From: JAAYHV01 sp964400515 | GTDB taxonomy: Bacteria > Bacillota > Clostridia > Peptostreptococcales > Anaerovoracaceae | Direction: 5' to 3' | Assembly: GCA_964400515.1 (NCBI GenBank) | Contig: CAYNTJ010000002.1 | Location: 216,087 to 280,086 of the forward strand | DNA length: 64,000 bases | The notes under the pieces: generated by a model | The model's input: only the letters and a program-made list of their open reading frames with translations | The model's database searches: none | Told to the model about the DNA's origin: nothing | Translations under genes and position numbers: made by a program | Shown here: one piece after another, positions 54,729 to 63,958 of the stretch | Numbering within the stretch: position 1 is the stretch's first letter | Layout of the letters: every line of letters begins with the position of its first letter

Positions 54729-54735
54729 TAGTAAA

Positions 54736-56334
54736 TTACAGTTTATATACAGTTTGACCTTCCTTTATGGTTTCCACCACTTTAATATCCTTAATACTAT
54801 CTTTATTTACTTCCATGGGATTTTTATCCAACACTATCATATCCGCATATTTACCCTCAGTCAGTGTACCTTTAATTTCCTCTTCGTGGTATTGATAAGC
54901 TCCCCATACAGTTAATGACTTTAATGCTGTAAAAATATCCACCGCATATTCAGGGCCAATTTCTTTCCCTGATTGTGTCCTTCTGTTAACAGCATTATGC
55001 AATGCAAATATGGCATTAGGAGGTGTCACAGGGGTGTCATGATGAATAGTAAAAGGTATTTCTCTTTTTACTGCTGAGGTCAACGGACTTATCCTTCTTC
55101 CCCGCTCTTCTCCAAGTACAGAATACAAATGATAATCACCCCAGAAATAAACATGATCATGGAAAAACGAAGGCATCATTCCTATTTCCTTTAATCTATC
55201 CAATTGATCTTCCCTAATTGTTTGGGCATGAATCATAACCGGCCTTAAATCCATTTTATTTTCAGTTTTTTCTATAACCTTGGTATAAGCATTTATTAAC
55301 TGGTCCATGGCTGCATCACCGTTGGCATGGGTCAATACCTGCCAATTCTTCTTAACACATCTTTCCAGTATATTTTCTACAGTACCATCATCATATTTAG
55401 GATAGCCGCAATAATCTTCCTTTTCCCCCTTAGGAGGCTCTTTATATGGTTTTGTAAACCACGCGGTTTTGCCTTGGGGCGAACCATCCAAGAAAAGTTT
55501 TACTCCTCCGTATCTAAAGTGCCTTTTATACTTAATATTTTCAAAGCTTACCGATTCTCCGTTTTCTGCTTCGGGATATCCTATGACATCCAGTTTCAAT
55601 TTTCCTAAAATCCCCATTAATTTATATAGCTTGGCAACATCTTCTCTTAATTGTCCATCCTGTATTGTCGTATAGCCATAGGAAGCATATTCCATCATTG
55701 CTTCTTCAATGCTCTTTATAATTGAAGCAACGGGAGGTATAACTCCTTTATTCTTAATAACCTCAAAAAATGCAGTTTCTTCGAATCTACCAAGAGGCTC
55801 ATTTGTGTTTTCATCTCTTTCTATCACTCCGCCCTTAGGAGTTATTGTGTCCTTATTTATACCTGCTACTTCAATCGCTTTTGAATTTAAAACCCCAATA
55901 TGCCCACAAACATGTATTAATACTATAGGGATATCTTTACTAACCTTATCCAAATCATATCTGCTAGGGTGTCTATCCCCTTCAAAATATCTATTATCAT
56001 AACCACTTACTAAAAGCCACTTGCCCTTTTTTATTTGTCTGTTATCCAGAATTTCTTTCATCTCAACGATTAGTTTATCTATGGAATCCACATCTCCTAA
56101 AGGTGGAGCATATATTATGGGCATCAGTCTTGCCATGGATAAATGTGAATGCCCGTCAATAAATCCGGGTAATAGGGTTTTGCCTTTTAAATCGTATTCT
56201 TCACATCCGCATTTTAAATCAGCATATTTACCAACACTTTTGATTCTCCCATTATCCACCAATAGGGCTTCGGGATTTTTTTCTCCTTCCACCATTGTAA
56301 TAATATTACCGTTATGATACAGCACTTTCTTCAT
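54736..56334 (-). CDS. YtcJ-type amidohydrolase
   Basis: The 532-residue metal-dependent hydrolase of the amidohydrolase superfamily (COG1574 group) has LPGFIDGHSHL with the metal His-x-His, VLTHANGDAAMDQ and MIHAQTIRE with further ligands, and TIHHDTPVTPPN near the C-terminal Asp site. It ends with the small beta domain (GKYADMIVLDKNP). Its substrate is unknown; relatives act on amides and amidines. It overlaps the GltS-type gene by 23 bases and shares its promoter, so it may act on a compound this symporter imports. Confidence 0.82.
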   Translation of the reverse strand: MKKVLYHNGNIITMVEGEKNPEALLVDNGRIKSVGKYADLKCGCEEYDLKGKTLLPGFIDGHSHLSMARLMPIIYAPPLGDVDSIDKLIVEMKEILDNRQIKKGKWLLVSGYDNRYFEGDRHPSRYDLDKVSKDIPIVLIHVCGHIGVLNSKAIEVAGINKDTITPKGGVIERDENTNEPLGRFEETAFFEVIKNKGVIPPVASIIKSIEEAMMEYASYGYTTIQDGQLREDVAKLYKLMGILGKLKLDVIGYPEAENGESVSFENIKYKRHFRYGGVKLFLDGSPQGKTAWFTKPYKEPPKGEKEDYCGYPKYDDGTVENILERCVKKNWQVLTHANGDAAMDQLINAYTKVIEKTENKMDLRPVMIHAQTIREDQLDRLKEIGMMPSFFHDHVYFWGDYHLYSVLGEERGRRISPLTSAVKREIPFTIHHDTPVTPPNAIFALHNAVNRRTQSGKEIGPEYAVDIFTALKSLTVWGAYQYHEEEIKGTLTEGKYADMIVLDKNPMEVNKDSIKDIKVVETIKEGQTVYKL

Positions 56335-57736
56335 CAGATGCTACTTCCTTTCCTTTAAGTTCATATGTTTTACTACCCCATGTTTTAAACACCTTCAATA
56401 ATATCATGATTATAGGGATGGGTAATGCCAATAAGGCCAGTGAAAGAGGCATGGAAATGCTTCCCGCCGCTATTCCGAATATGACAAGTAAAACCCCCAT
56501 AAACGGCATCATAAATACTTCCATGGTTCCCAGCTCCACAGCTGTGGAAGTAGTAAATTCCGAATCCACTATTCTAATTAAAGCTAAACCACTAGGTGCT
56601 GTACCTGTAGCTTTACCAAATAAGCCTAGGGTTCTTTCAAAATCATTTTCGTCTCCGAATCTTTCTCCAAAATATATACATACTAATAATGTTACTAAAC
56701 CTATGATTATGCTAAGTATAATTATCGGTATTATCCAATCCTTAATCACAGATAGCTGTACGGTCATAAATGATGCCACCACCAGAAAATCCGTTAAAAA
56801 ACCGGTGATTCTCCTTTGGGTTGCCTGATCGTGTAAATAATCAAGCTTTAAAGCCTTTATTACTTTTTTCATCAAATAGCCTACAAATATGCCAAAGAAA
56901 AACATCATTCCCCAAATAAGTGTGGCCTGGGAAGGGATTAATTTAGCAGCTATATAGGTTACAACAAATGTAATTATATATCCCGCACCCAGTATTGAAA
57001 GATGAAAGCTTAGGGGATCGATATTGCCACTATGGGTAGTCTGTGTTCCCATAACCTTATTCTGCTCTTCTTTTTTAATAATTCCGGATTTAACACTTTC
57101 ATTAATATCCCCTGCATGCTTAGCTAGGCCTTTTTTTATACCATATCTTGCCAAAGGAACCCCAATTACAAAGGCTTCCAAAAAACCGATGGAAGCAAAT
57201 GAAACCCCCACCATTGCTGCATTTGGGAAGCCATATGCTTCTATTACAGCCCCCAAAGAAGCCGCTTGTCCCGGTCCTTGGGTAAAAGCAAAGGGTATCA
57301 ATAGACCATATACCGGATCAAAATCATACCATTGACCTATTAACATTAGTACTGCATATCCTATTAAAGCAGTTAAAGCATAAAGCAATACCCATATCAT
57401 GCCCATGCCAAAGGATCCCCTTAGAACGCGTTTTTTATATACGGAATCCGTCTCCCCTTCTGCTTTTTCATTACTGGTTATTAATATTGAAATGAATACT
57501 AATATGAAAACCTGGGTTACAACTGTACTAAAGGCTCCTGATTCAAGGTTAATAAGCCCAGCTGCATCATCTATGCCTCCAAAAAGTCCTGTGGTATTCA
57601 TCAATATGAAACCAAATATACCACCAATTATACATGCGGGAACCAGATTTTCCCTTATGATTCCTATTTTTGCTCTTACAAAGACGCCCACCAAAAGCAT
57701 AACGCCTATCCAACCCAAGGCCATCATTATATACAT
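56312..57736 (-). CDS. GltS-type sodium/glutamate symporter family protein
   Basis: The 474-residue protein has about twelve hydrophobic segments in two inverted halves and GltS signatures such as IPFAFTQGPGQAASLG and FGKATGTAPSGLALIRIVD. The family takes up glutamate with sodium. The glycine-rich GQAA and GTAPSGLA motifs are in the two pore-loop positions. The third ATG in a row of candidates (57736) has the right spacing after GGAGG. Confidence 0.82.
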   Translation of the reverse strand: MYIMMALGWIGVMLLVGVFVRAKIGIIRENLVPACIIGGIFGFILMNTTGLFGGIDDAAGLINLESGAFSTVVTQVFILVFISILITSNEKAEGETDSVYKKRVLRGSFGMGMIWVLLYALTALIGYAVLMLIGQWYDFDPVYGLLIPFAFTQGPGQAASLGAVIEAYGFPNAAMVGVSFASIGFLEAFVIGVPLARYGIKKGLAKHAGDINESVKSGIIKKEEQNKVMGTQTTHSGNIDPLSFHLSILGAGYIITFVVTYIAAKLIPSQATLIWGMMFFFGIFVGYLMKKVIKALKLDYLHDQATQRRITGFLTDFLVVASFMTVQLSVIKDWIIPIIILSIIIGLVTLLVCIYFGERFGDENDFERTLGLFGKATGTAPSGLALIRIVDSEFTTSTAVELGTMEVFMMPFMGVLLVIFGIAAGSISMPLSLALLALPIPIIMILLKVFKTWGSKTYELKGKEVASDEESAVS

Positions 57737-57778
57737 ATTCATCCTCCAAATCATTCTAATCTAAAAATCTACATATAA

Positions 57779-57807
57779 ATATTATGATATTTGCACTTTT
57801 TTGTCAA
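57779..57807 (-). promoter_or_regulatory. Promoter of the symporter-amidohydrolase operon
   Basis: TTGACA (57802-57807), 17 bases and TAATAT (57779-57784) on the minus strand. Confidence 0.8.
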
Positions 57808-57816
57808 CTTGGAATA

Positions 57817-57845
57817 TTGCAAAACCAAGGGTCCTAAGTTATAAT
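57817..57845 (+). promoter_or_regulatory. Promoter of the MurF-LRR/ATP-grasp operon
   Basis: TTGCAA (57817-57822), 17 bases and TATAAT (57840-57845), 34 nt before the start codon. Confidence 0.78.
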
Positions 57846-57879
57846 TATGGTATTTGAATAATAAAGGAGAACAAACAAT

Positions 57880-60201
57880 ATGTACAATCTTACCTTGACT
57901 GAAATATGTGACATCTTGGATATCAAGGTTCCCGAGGAATTAATTGAAATCAAAGACGACAACCTATCCTGTGTATCTTATTCCCTTAAACATATCCAAA
58001 AGGATTGTGCGTATTTTCTAAACACCAATGCTGTTTACGGAGATATAAATGATTCAATCAAGCAGATATTAGCTGACGGAGCAAAGGTGGTATTTCTTGA
58101 AAAATCCCAACTGGATATGATAGATATAGAAGGGCCTTTCGTTTTGGTTGAAAACCGCTTTTTGTCTGTAGTAAAAATAACTTCATATTTAAGGAATAAA
58201 ACTAAAGTAAAGGTAATTAGAGTTACGGGAAGCTTAGGAAAAACCACTTCAAAGGATTTTATATTTGAGGTTCTAAATGTTGAATATAATGCTATAAAAA
58301 GTTTAGGTAATGAAAACACATTGGTTGCCCTTATAAAAAATGTGCAAAAATTAACGGATGAAACTGATTTCTTTGTACAAGAATATGGGATAGCGACTCC
58401 TGATGTAATGCCTTTAACGGCCAGCGCTTGCATACCTAATGCCAGCGTTATAACATGTATTTCTGATCCCCATGTGGATAGATTTGGTTCAAAGGAAGGA
58501 ATATTAAAGGAAAAGTTAAGAATGGTGGAGCTTATGGAAGAAGGAAGTCCTGTTTTCCTTAACTATGATGATGAAATGCTTTCTAAGGTCAGTCTGCCAA
58601 ACTATGATATAATATCCTTTGCGGTGGACAACAAAAATGCAGATTATCATGCCGAAAACATTAAAGAGATCGGAGATTCAATTGAATTTACTATAGTCCA
58701 CAATAATAATAGATACCCCGCCATTATCCATGTCAGAGGAACCCAGAATATAGGAAATGCTTTGGTTGCATTTGCTGTGGGGGAATACTATAATATACCC
58801 GAAAAAAACATTTTGATAGGTATATCAAGTTACCGACCTAGAGGAATCAGACAGACTATGGTAAATATTGGTGGATATAATATGTATCTTGATGCCTATA
58901 ATACCGCCCCTAAATCTCTTGTGGATACAATGCATACCCTGGAAAAATTACCTGTTAAAAACAACGGTCGTAGAATAGCCATTATTGCGGATATAGCAAA
59001 ATTAGGAGATTTCGCAGAAGAGCTTCACAAAGAAACAGGCGCCATGTTATCAAATTGTAAGGTGGATATCATATATTGCTATGGAAATATTAATGCAAAA
59101 TATATGGCAGAAAATATAAATAACGAATTTACTAAGGTGTATTATACGGATGACAGAGAAGTATTGAATGATTGGCTAAGGGAAAATGTCAATACAAACG
59201 ATGTATTGATGTTTAAAGGTCCGGTCCCAAGATTACTGAGTAAAACTATAGACCAAGTTTTCGGAACATCATATCACATCTCCAGTGAACATTTTGAATA
59301 CATAACCCAAGGAGATTTCAGATTCAAAGTAATATACGAAAAAGAAAATCATGATGCCAAAACCTTGGCCATAGTAAACTACTATGGCAATAAAAAGGAA
59401 TTAGTTGTTCCGGCGGAACTTAACGGTATAAAGGTTTTTTCCATAGCAGATAATAGTTTTGCCAACAACGATACTATTGAAAAAGTAACATTACCCGATT
59501 CAATAAAAAACATATCGATGAATTCTTTTAGAGGTTGTATTAATTTAAATAGTATTATTTTACCAAAAGAGTTGTTGCATATAGGGAAAAATGCCTTTAG
59601 AGATTGTACCGGCTTAAACAGCATTGTCATCCCCGATAAAACTATGCATATAGATGATCGAGCATTTATGAATTGTAAATCCCTAACTAAGGCCATTATA
59701 CCTGCTTCAGTAAATTATTTTGGTGATAAGGTATTCTATAGATGTCCCAATATTAGCTTTGAACATATCGGACCTAATAAAGAGCCTTATTTAATCACTG
59801 ATGGTTTTAAAATAAAACTAAGAAGGAATAAAAAGACCAAGCAGCTTGAAGGCAGAATAACAGGTTATATGAAGGATTCTGCCGATATAATTATTCCTGA
59901 AATGTACAAGAACATACCGATTGTTAGAATTGCAAATGGTGCATTTAGTAATAATAAAAAACTAAAAAAACTAGTGATTCCATCAGGAGTAAAATCTATT
60001 GGCAAGAATGCTTTTAAAAACTGTCTTGATCTTGAATATGTAAAATTGCTTTCAACAACAATTAATATTGACCCATCTGCCTTTGACTCTAAAAGAATAG
60101 TTTTTTCAATTCCTAAAGATTCAAATGCAAAAGAATATTTAAAAAGCAGAAATAATTATTACCGAATGCTAAATAAACTTAAAAAAGTAATTACTAACTA
60201 A
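57880..60201 (+). CDS. MurF-like Mur ligase fused to BspA-type leucine-rich repeats
   Basis: The 773-residue protein has two parts. Residues 1-460 follow the MurF layout: an N-terminal substrate domain, the P-loop VTGSLGKTTSKD (116 onward), TCISDPHVDRFGSKEGILKE in the place of MurF's GEAHLE/GSREGIAKAK region, and YLDAYNTAPKSLVDTM in the place of DSYNANPDSM. The MurF segment DVLMFKGPVPRLLSK is also present. Residues 490-750 are LRR_5 (BspA) repeats with recurring I--NAF--C--L--I-IP spacing. There is no signal peptide, so the repeats stay in the cytoplasm. It lies 19 nt upstream of an ATP-grasp gene. It could ligate an amino acid to a carrier or surface polymer; the substrate is unknown. Confidence 0.85.
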   Translation: MYNLTLTEICDILDIKVPEELIEIKDDNLSCVSYSLKHIQKDCAYFLNTNAVYGDINDSIKQILADGAKVVFLEKSQLDMIDIEGPFVLVENRFLSVVKITSYLRNKTKVKVIRVTGSLGKTTSKDFIFEVLNVEYNAIKSLGNENTLVALIKNVQKLTDETDFFVQEYGIATPDVMPLTASACIPNASVITCISDPHVDRFGSKEGILKEKLRMVELMEEGSPVFLNYDDEMLSKVSLPNYDIISFAVDNKNADYHAENIKEIGDSIEFTIVHNNNRYPAIIHVRGTQNIGNALVAFAVGEYYNIPEKNILIGISSYRPRGIRQTMVNIGGYNMYLDAYNTAPKSLVDTMHTLEKLPVKNNGRRIAIIADIAKLGDFAEELHKETGAMLSNCKVDIIYCYGNINAKYMAENINNEFTKVYYTDDREVLNDWLRENVNTNDVLMFKGPVPRLLSKTIDQVFGTSYHISSEHFEYITQGDFRFKVIYEKENHDAKTLAIVNYYGNKKELVVPAELNGIKVFSIADNSFANNDTIEKVTLPDSIKNISMNSFRGCINLNSIILPKELLHIGKNAFRDCTGLNSIVIPDKTMHIDDRAFMNCKSLTKAIIPASVNYFGDKVFYRCPNISFEHIGPNKEPYLITDGFKIKLRRNKKTKQLEGRITGYMKDSADIIIPEMYKNIPIVRIANGAFSNNKKLKKLVIPSGVKSIGKNAFKNCLDLEYVKLLSTTINIDPSAFDSKRIVFSIPKDSNAKEYLKSRNNYYRMLNKLKKVITN

Positions 60202-60220
60202 TTACGGAAGGATAAACTAA

Positions 60221-62764
60221 ATGGATGTAAATAAAGTCACCTACAGATATAAATCTGCTATGATGCGTATTAAAGGATTCTCAAGATCTAAAACAAAATG
60301 GTGGTTAAAGGCTTTAGAATATGATAAACAAAACAATACTATAAATACTCAAGATGAAAAACGCTGGGCTTATGAACATGGGTTTTTACCAAAAATTGTA
60401 ACAAGATATGGTATTAATAAACATAACTATAAGGACTATATATCTTTGTACGACTATTGCGCAATTTTTCCTATTAACGATGTATTTGGTAAATGGCTCA
60501 CAGATAAGGTAACTACCAGAAAAGTCTTAAAACCATACAAAGATTACTTTCCTAAACAATATTTTCATCTTTATCTTAGGGATGAATCTCCTACGGTTAT
60601 TAGATTAGATGACTGTCCCTGTGAGTATTCGGACGATTTGGATGGTGTTTTGTCATTAATTAAAGATCTAGGTAAGGTTTCATTAACGATGACTTCCGGC
60701 ACTTATGGTCATATTATTGAATATTCTGATGGCAACTACTATTATCAGAATAATAAGGTTGAGATTGAAGTGCTCAAAACCCTTATAATTAATCAACTGG
60801 GCATAAGAATAATTGAAGAGCCCATAGAAAATGCCGCCCTTATAAACGATATATCTCCTAGCGGAGGTATACTTAGGATTATATTCTATAATAAATATGG
60901 TAATAATCCAAAGATAGGGCAAGCTTATCTAAGGTTATCTTCCGATACAGAAGAAAATAATGAAACAGAAGATTTGCTTGATGATATTACTTTAAATGAT
61001 TTCGTTAAAACCAACAGAAAGTATCTAGATGATAAAAAGCTTACAAAGCTTATTCTAACCAGTAAAACATTGGATGAAGTTATCGTCAAATTAAAGGAGC
61101 AACTGGTTAATGAAGAAAATGTCAGAGAGGCAGAAAAAATAAATCAATTATTACTTTTATTAGATAAAAGTAATTTGAGTAACATAAAAAACGAAATATA
61201 TGTGGATGATTCAACATTAAAAAATAAGGTCTTGGAAGATGAATCCATACAGGAAAACCTTGATTTATCTGATTATTTCTATATTCCAATAGACACAAAT
61301 AAGGGAACATTTGACGGCGGTAAAATGTTGCAAAATAATACAATTATTGATATTGATAAAAGTCCTGCAACAAAAATAGACTTAAAGGGATCTATTAAAA
61401 ACTGGGATGACCTTAACCAAGCAATTGAGCAAATCGGTCTTTTTATTCCTCAAATAGAATTTATGAGTATAGATATTTCAATAACAGATAATGGTTTCAA
61501 ATTCATTGATTTTAGAAGCCATCCATTTTATCCGCAAGCTGTAGGCTTTAATCAAGAAATCACAGATTATATCAAGATAAAAATAAATCACAAAAAAGAC
61601 AGTACTAACCAGATAGGTTATAAAACCTTTTCTTTTTGGGAAAAGTTCAATATGTATATTTGGCGAAACATGGCACGAAAAAATTGCCCTCCTACAATGA
61701 AATCTCTTATGTACAAGGATTGGGTAGAATATAAAAAAGATGATATGAAAAACCGAAATGATGTTCCAAAGGAAACTGTAAAATGGGCACATTCACACGG
61801 ATTTTTGTCATACAGATTAGCACAATATGGTATCAATAAAGATAATTACAACAACTATATATCCGATTTTGATTACCTTTGGATAAGACATATAAATAAT
61901 AAATATAAAATATGGTTAGAAGATAAGATTACAATAAAATATATCTGTGATAAATATAATGAATATTTCCCAAAATATTATTATCACTATACTTACAGGA
62001 ACGGACAAGGTATATTCATAAAACTAATGGATTGCCCTAGCGAATATAATTCTGATTTTGAATCAATAATCGAACTAGTGAAAAAAGTCAAAGTATTAGC
62101 TTGTAAACCTCAAAAAGGTTCTTTTGGCAGAGGCTTTTACAAGTTCGAATATATAAATAATGCTTTTTACATGAATAACATACCTATGCAGTTGGAAAAG
62201 ATTAAAGAAATATTGACCGATAAAAACAGTCAGTACTTAATTACAGAATTTATAGTACAGCATGAAGATATAAATAAAATTTATCCGGGTTCTGTTAATA
62301 CCATGAGAATCTTGGTGTATAAAAGAGACGGTAAAACACCAAAAATAGGGACTTCATATATAAGATTCGGTTCATCAAAAACGGGTACTGTGGACAATAT
62401 AAGTGCCGGAGGCATGTGTGCTACAGTTGATATGGAAACGGGTAAGATTCATAATCCTAAAATGATTGATGGTAATAATATTATAGAAACTAAAAATCAT
62501 CCGGATACAGATGTTGCGATTGAAGGCTATATACCACATTTTGATTCAATAAAAGAAAGCGTTATAGAAATAAGCAAGGAGTTGGAACAAATAGAATGGT
62601 TGGGATTTGATATAGCAATTACTGAAAACGGTATTAAGATACCGGAGATAAACAGATCTCCAGGCTTTCCTAAAATAGAAGACTATTCCAAAGATACTAT
62701 TGACTATCTTGTTTATAAAAGGGAAGCTAAGAAAAAACGTTTAGGCGTAATTAAAACCATATAA
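60221..62764 (+). CDS. Internally duplicated ATP-grasp protein (sugar-transfer/TupA-like type)
   Basis: The 847-residue protein contains two copies of one ATP-grasp module. Both copies open with W-H-HGFL---YGIN--NY--YIS. The second copy (about 467-847) has an intact core: CKPQKGSFGRGFYKF, LITEFIVQHED, GSVNTMRILVYKRDGKTP and the metal site EINRSPGFP. In the first copy (1-460) the same places read LTMTSGTYGHIIEY, RIIEEPIENAAL and FIDFRSHPFYP, so the ATP lysine and metal ligands are altered. It also has a helical insert (about 250-310). The first half looks like a pseudo-enzyme. Relatives sit in cell-surface polysaccharide clusters. The ATG follows GGAAGGATAAACTAA, in an operon with the MurF-LRR gene. 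Confidence 0.82.
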   Translation: MDVNKVTYRYKSAMMRIKGFSRSKTKWWLKALEYDKQNNTINTQDEKRWAYEHGFLPKIVTRYGINKHNYKDYISLYDYCAIFPINDVFGKWLTDKVTTRKVLKPYKDYFPKQYFHLYLRDESPTVIRLDDCPCEYSDDLDGVLSLIKDLGKVSLTMTSGTYGHIIEYSDGNYYYQNNKVEIEVLKTLIINQLGIRIIEEPIENAALINDISPSGGILRIIFYNKYGNNPKIGQAYLRLSSDTEENNETEDLLDDITLNDFVKTNRKYLDDKKLTKLILTSKTLDEVIVKLKEQLVNEENVREAEKINQLLLLLDKSNLSNIKNEIYVDDSTLKNKVLEDESIQENLDLSDYFYIPIDTNKGTFDGGKMLQNNTIIDIDKSPATKIDLKGSIKNWDDLNQAIEQIGLFIPQIEFMSIDISITDNGFKFIDFRSHPFYPQAVGFNQEITDYIKIKINHKKDSTNQIGYKTFSFWEKFNMYIWRNMARKNCPPTMKSLMYKDWVEYKKDDMKNRNDVPKETVKWAHSHGFLSYRLAQYGINKDNYNNYISDFDYLWIRHINNKYKIWLEDKITIKYICDKYNEYFPKYYYHYTYRNGQGIFIKLMDCPSEYNSDFESIIELVKKVKVLACKPQKGSFGRGFYKFEYINNAFYMNNIPMQLEKIKEILTDKNSQYLITEFIVQHEDINKIYPGSVNTMRILVYKRDGKTPKIGTSYIRFGSSKTGTVDNISAGGMCATVDMETGKIHNPKMIDGNNIIETKNHPDTDVAIEGYIPHFDSIKESVIEISKELEQIEWLGFDIAITENGIKIPEINRSPGFPKIEDYSKDTIDYLVYKREAKKKRLGVIKTI

Positions 62765-62771
62765 CCAAAAT

Positions 62772-62798
62772 AAAAAAGCTTGAATCCAAGCTTTTTTT
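62772..62798. terminator. Bidirectional terminator
   Basis: AAAAAAGCTTG, loop AATC, CAAGCTTTTTTT between the two converging ATP-grasp genes. Confidence 0.88.
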
Positions 62799-62807
62799 AA
62801 TACATTA

Positions 62808-63917
62808 TTATTTTTCCTTAAGCATGTACCATCTTTCCTTAAGGCCTCCGTTCGCCATTTGTGCCATTTTAGTACAATAATTAGAATTAGCTTCTAATAT
62901 AACCGGCCCATTTTCTGTTATGGCCACATCCCATCCCACTGTAGATAGTCCATCGAACAAAGGATGAATTTTCTTTACTAAATCCAATATTTCTTCCCAA
63001 AACGGAATTTGATATCCCTCATATTTAATATCAGAAATCGGGTGTCTTTCATCTTGTATTTTTTGATAAAAATATCTACCATATTTTCTAAGTTTGCCGG
63101 TATCTTCATCAACACCTATAAATGTACCCCCCTGAGAAGCATTATCTATTAAAGCATCTTCTCTGGCAGACAACCTAACCAAGGCACAAAATATGTGAGT
63201 TTTATTATTCCACCTTGTAGTAACTATTCTTATAGTATTTACACTGCTAGGTGATAATACTTTCATATCATTATGCTGTATTATGAAATCCTGTAATAAA
63301 TACCTAGTCTTTTTAGTTTCACTAAAGAACTCTTCTTTTGTTATTTTATCTCCATTTATTACAAAATCATCATTGCTTTTAGTAATTATATAAAACCCAT
63401 TACCCTTTTGGCCAGAACTTGGTTTACATACATATTTGCCGTTTGGTAATGATAATATGAAATCACTCGTTGTTTTATCTCCAAAAACAGGTGCCAAAAC
63501 TCTATTACCCAAGAATATTAGATGCATCTTTGGGGTTTTACCCGGTGCTATTTTTTCCATATAAGAATAAAAAAGACTTTTATTAATTGTCATCATTATA
63601 TGTTGCCTTGGATTACGACCTTTTCCGTTTTTACCAACATGATGAATTTCAAACTTTTCTTTCTTAATCTTATACCTTTCCAAATAATCGTCTTGATTCC
63701 TAAAATCTTTGATATCCAATCCATATTCGTTATAGCAACTATTAACAAAGCCCCATTCTTTATACCATTTTATATTATCCGATATACGCTCTTCCCTTTC
63801 TTTTCTGTTTAGGTCAGGATAATAACTATCACTGTCTACGATACTGTTTATTTTTTCCATAGTAACCTTGGATATTTGTTCATTCTTTCTAATAATTTTT
63901 TTTAATCTATTAATCAT
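62808..63917 (-). CDS. Single ATP-grasp protein of the same family
   Basis: The 369-residue protein shares its opening pattern (IKWYKEWGFVNSCYNEYGL) and core with the duplicated protein: CKPSSGQKGNGFYII, LLQDFIIQHNDMKVL, SSVNTIRIVT, ASQGGTFIGVD and the metal site LEANSNYCTKM. All ATP and metal residues look present. It is most like the sugar-transfer-associated ATP-grasp group. It converges on the MurF-LRR operon. The start is ATG with AAAAGGTG upstream and a TTGACA promoter. Confidence 0.8.
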   Translation of the reverse strand: MINRLKKIIRKNEQISKVTMEKINSIVDSDSYYPDLNRKEREERISDNIKWYKEWGFVNSCYNEYGLDIKDFRNQDDYLERYKIKKEKFEIHHVGKNGKGRNPRQHIMMTINKSLFYSYMEKIAPGKTPKMHLIFLGNRVLAPVFGDKTTSDFILSLPNGKYVCKPSSGQKGNGFYIITKSNDDFVINGDKITKEEFFSETKKTRYLLQDFIIQHNDMKVLSPSSVNTIRIVTTRWNNKTHIFCALVRLSAREDALIDNASQGGTFIGVDEDTGKLRKYGRYFYQKIQDERHPISDIKYEGYQIPFWEEILDLVKKIHPLFDGLSTVGWDVAITENGPVILEANSNYCTKMAQMANGGLKERWYMLKEK

Positions 63918-63929
63918 TTTTCACCTTTT

Positions 63930-63958
63930 CATATAATATAATTTAGGTTCTGTGTCAA
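63930..63958 (-). promoter_or_regulatory. Promoter of the single ATP-grasp gene
   Basis: TTGACA (63953-63958), 17 bases and TATATG (63930-63935) on the minus strand. The -35 lies in a possible insertion-sequence end. Confidence 0.5.

Noticed and set aside
57880..60201. Two genes (mur ligase and LRR protein) wrongly joined
   Set aside because: The frame is continuous with no stop, no internal ribosome site was seen at the junction (about residue 460-490), and the composition does not change.
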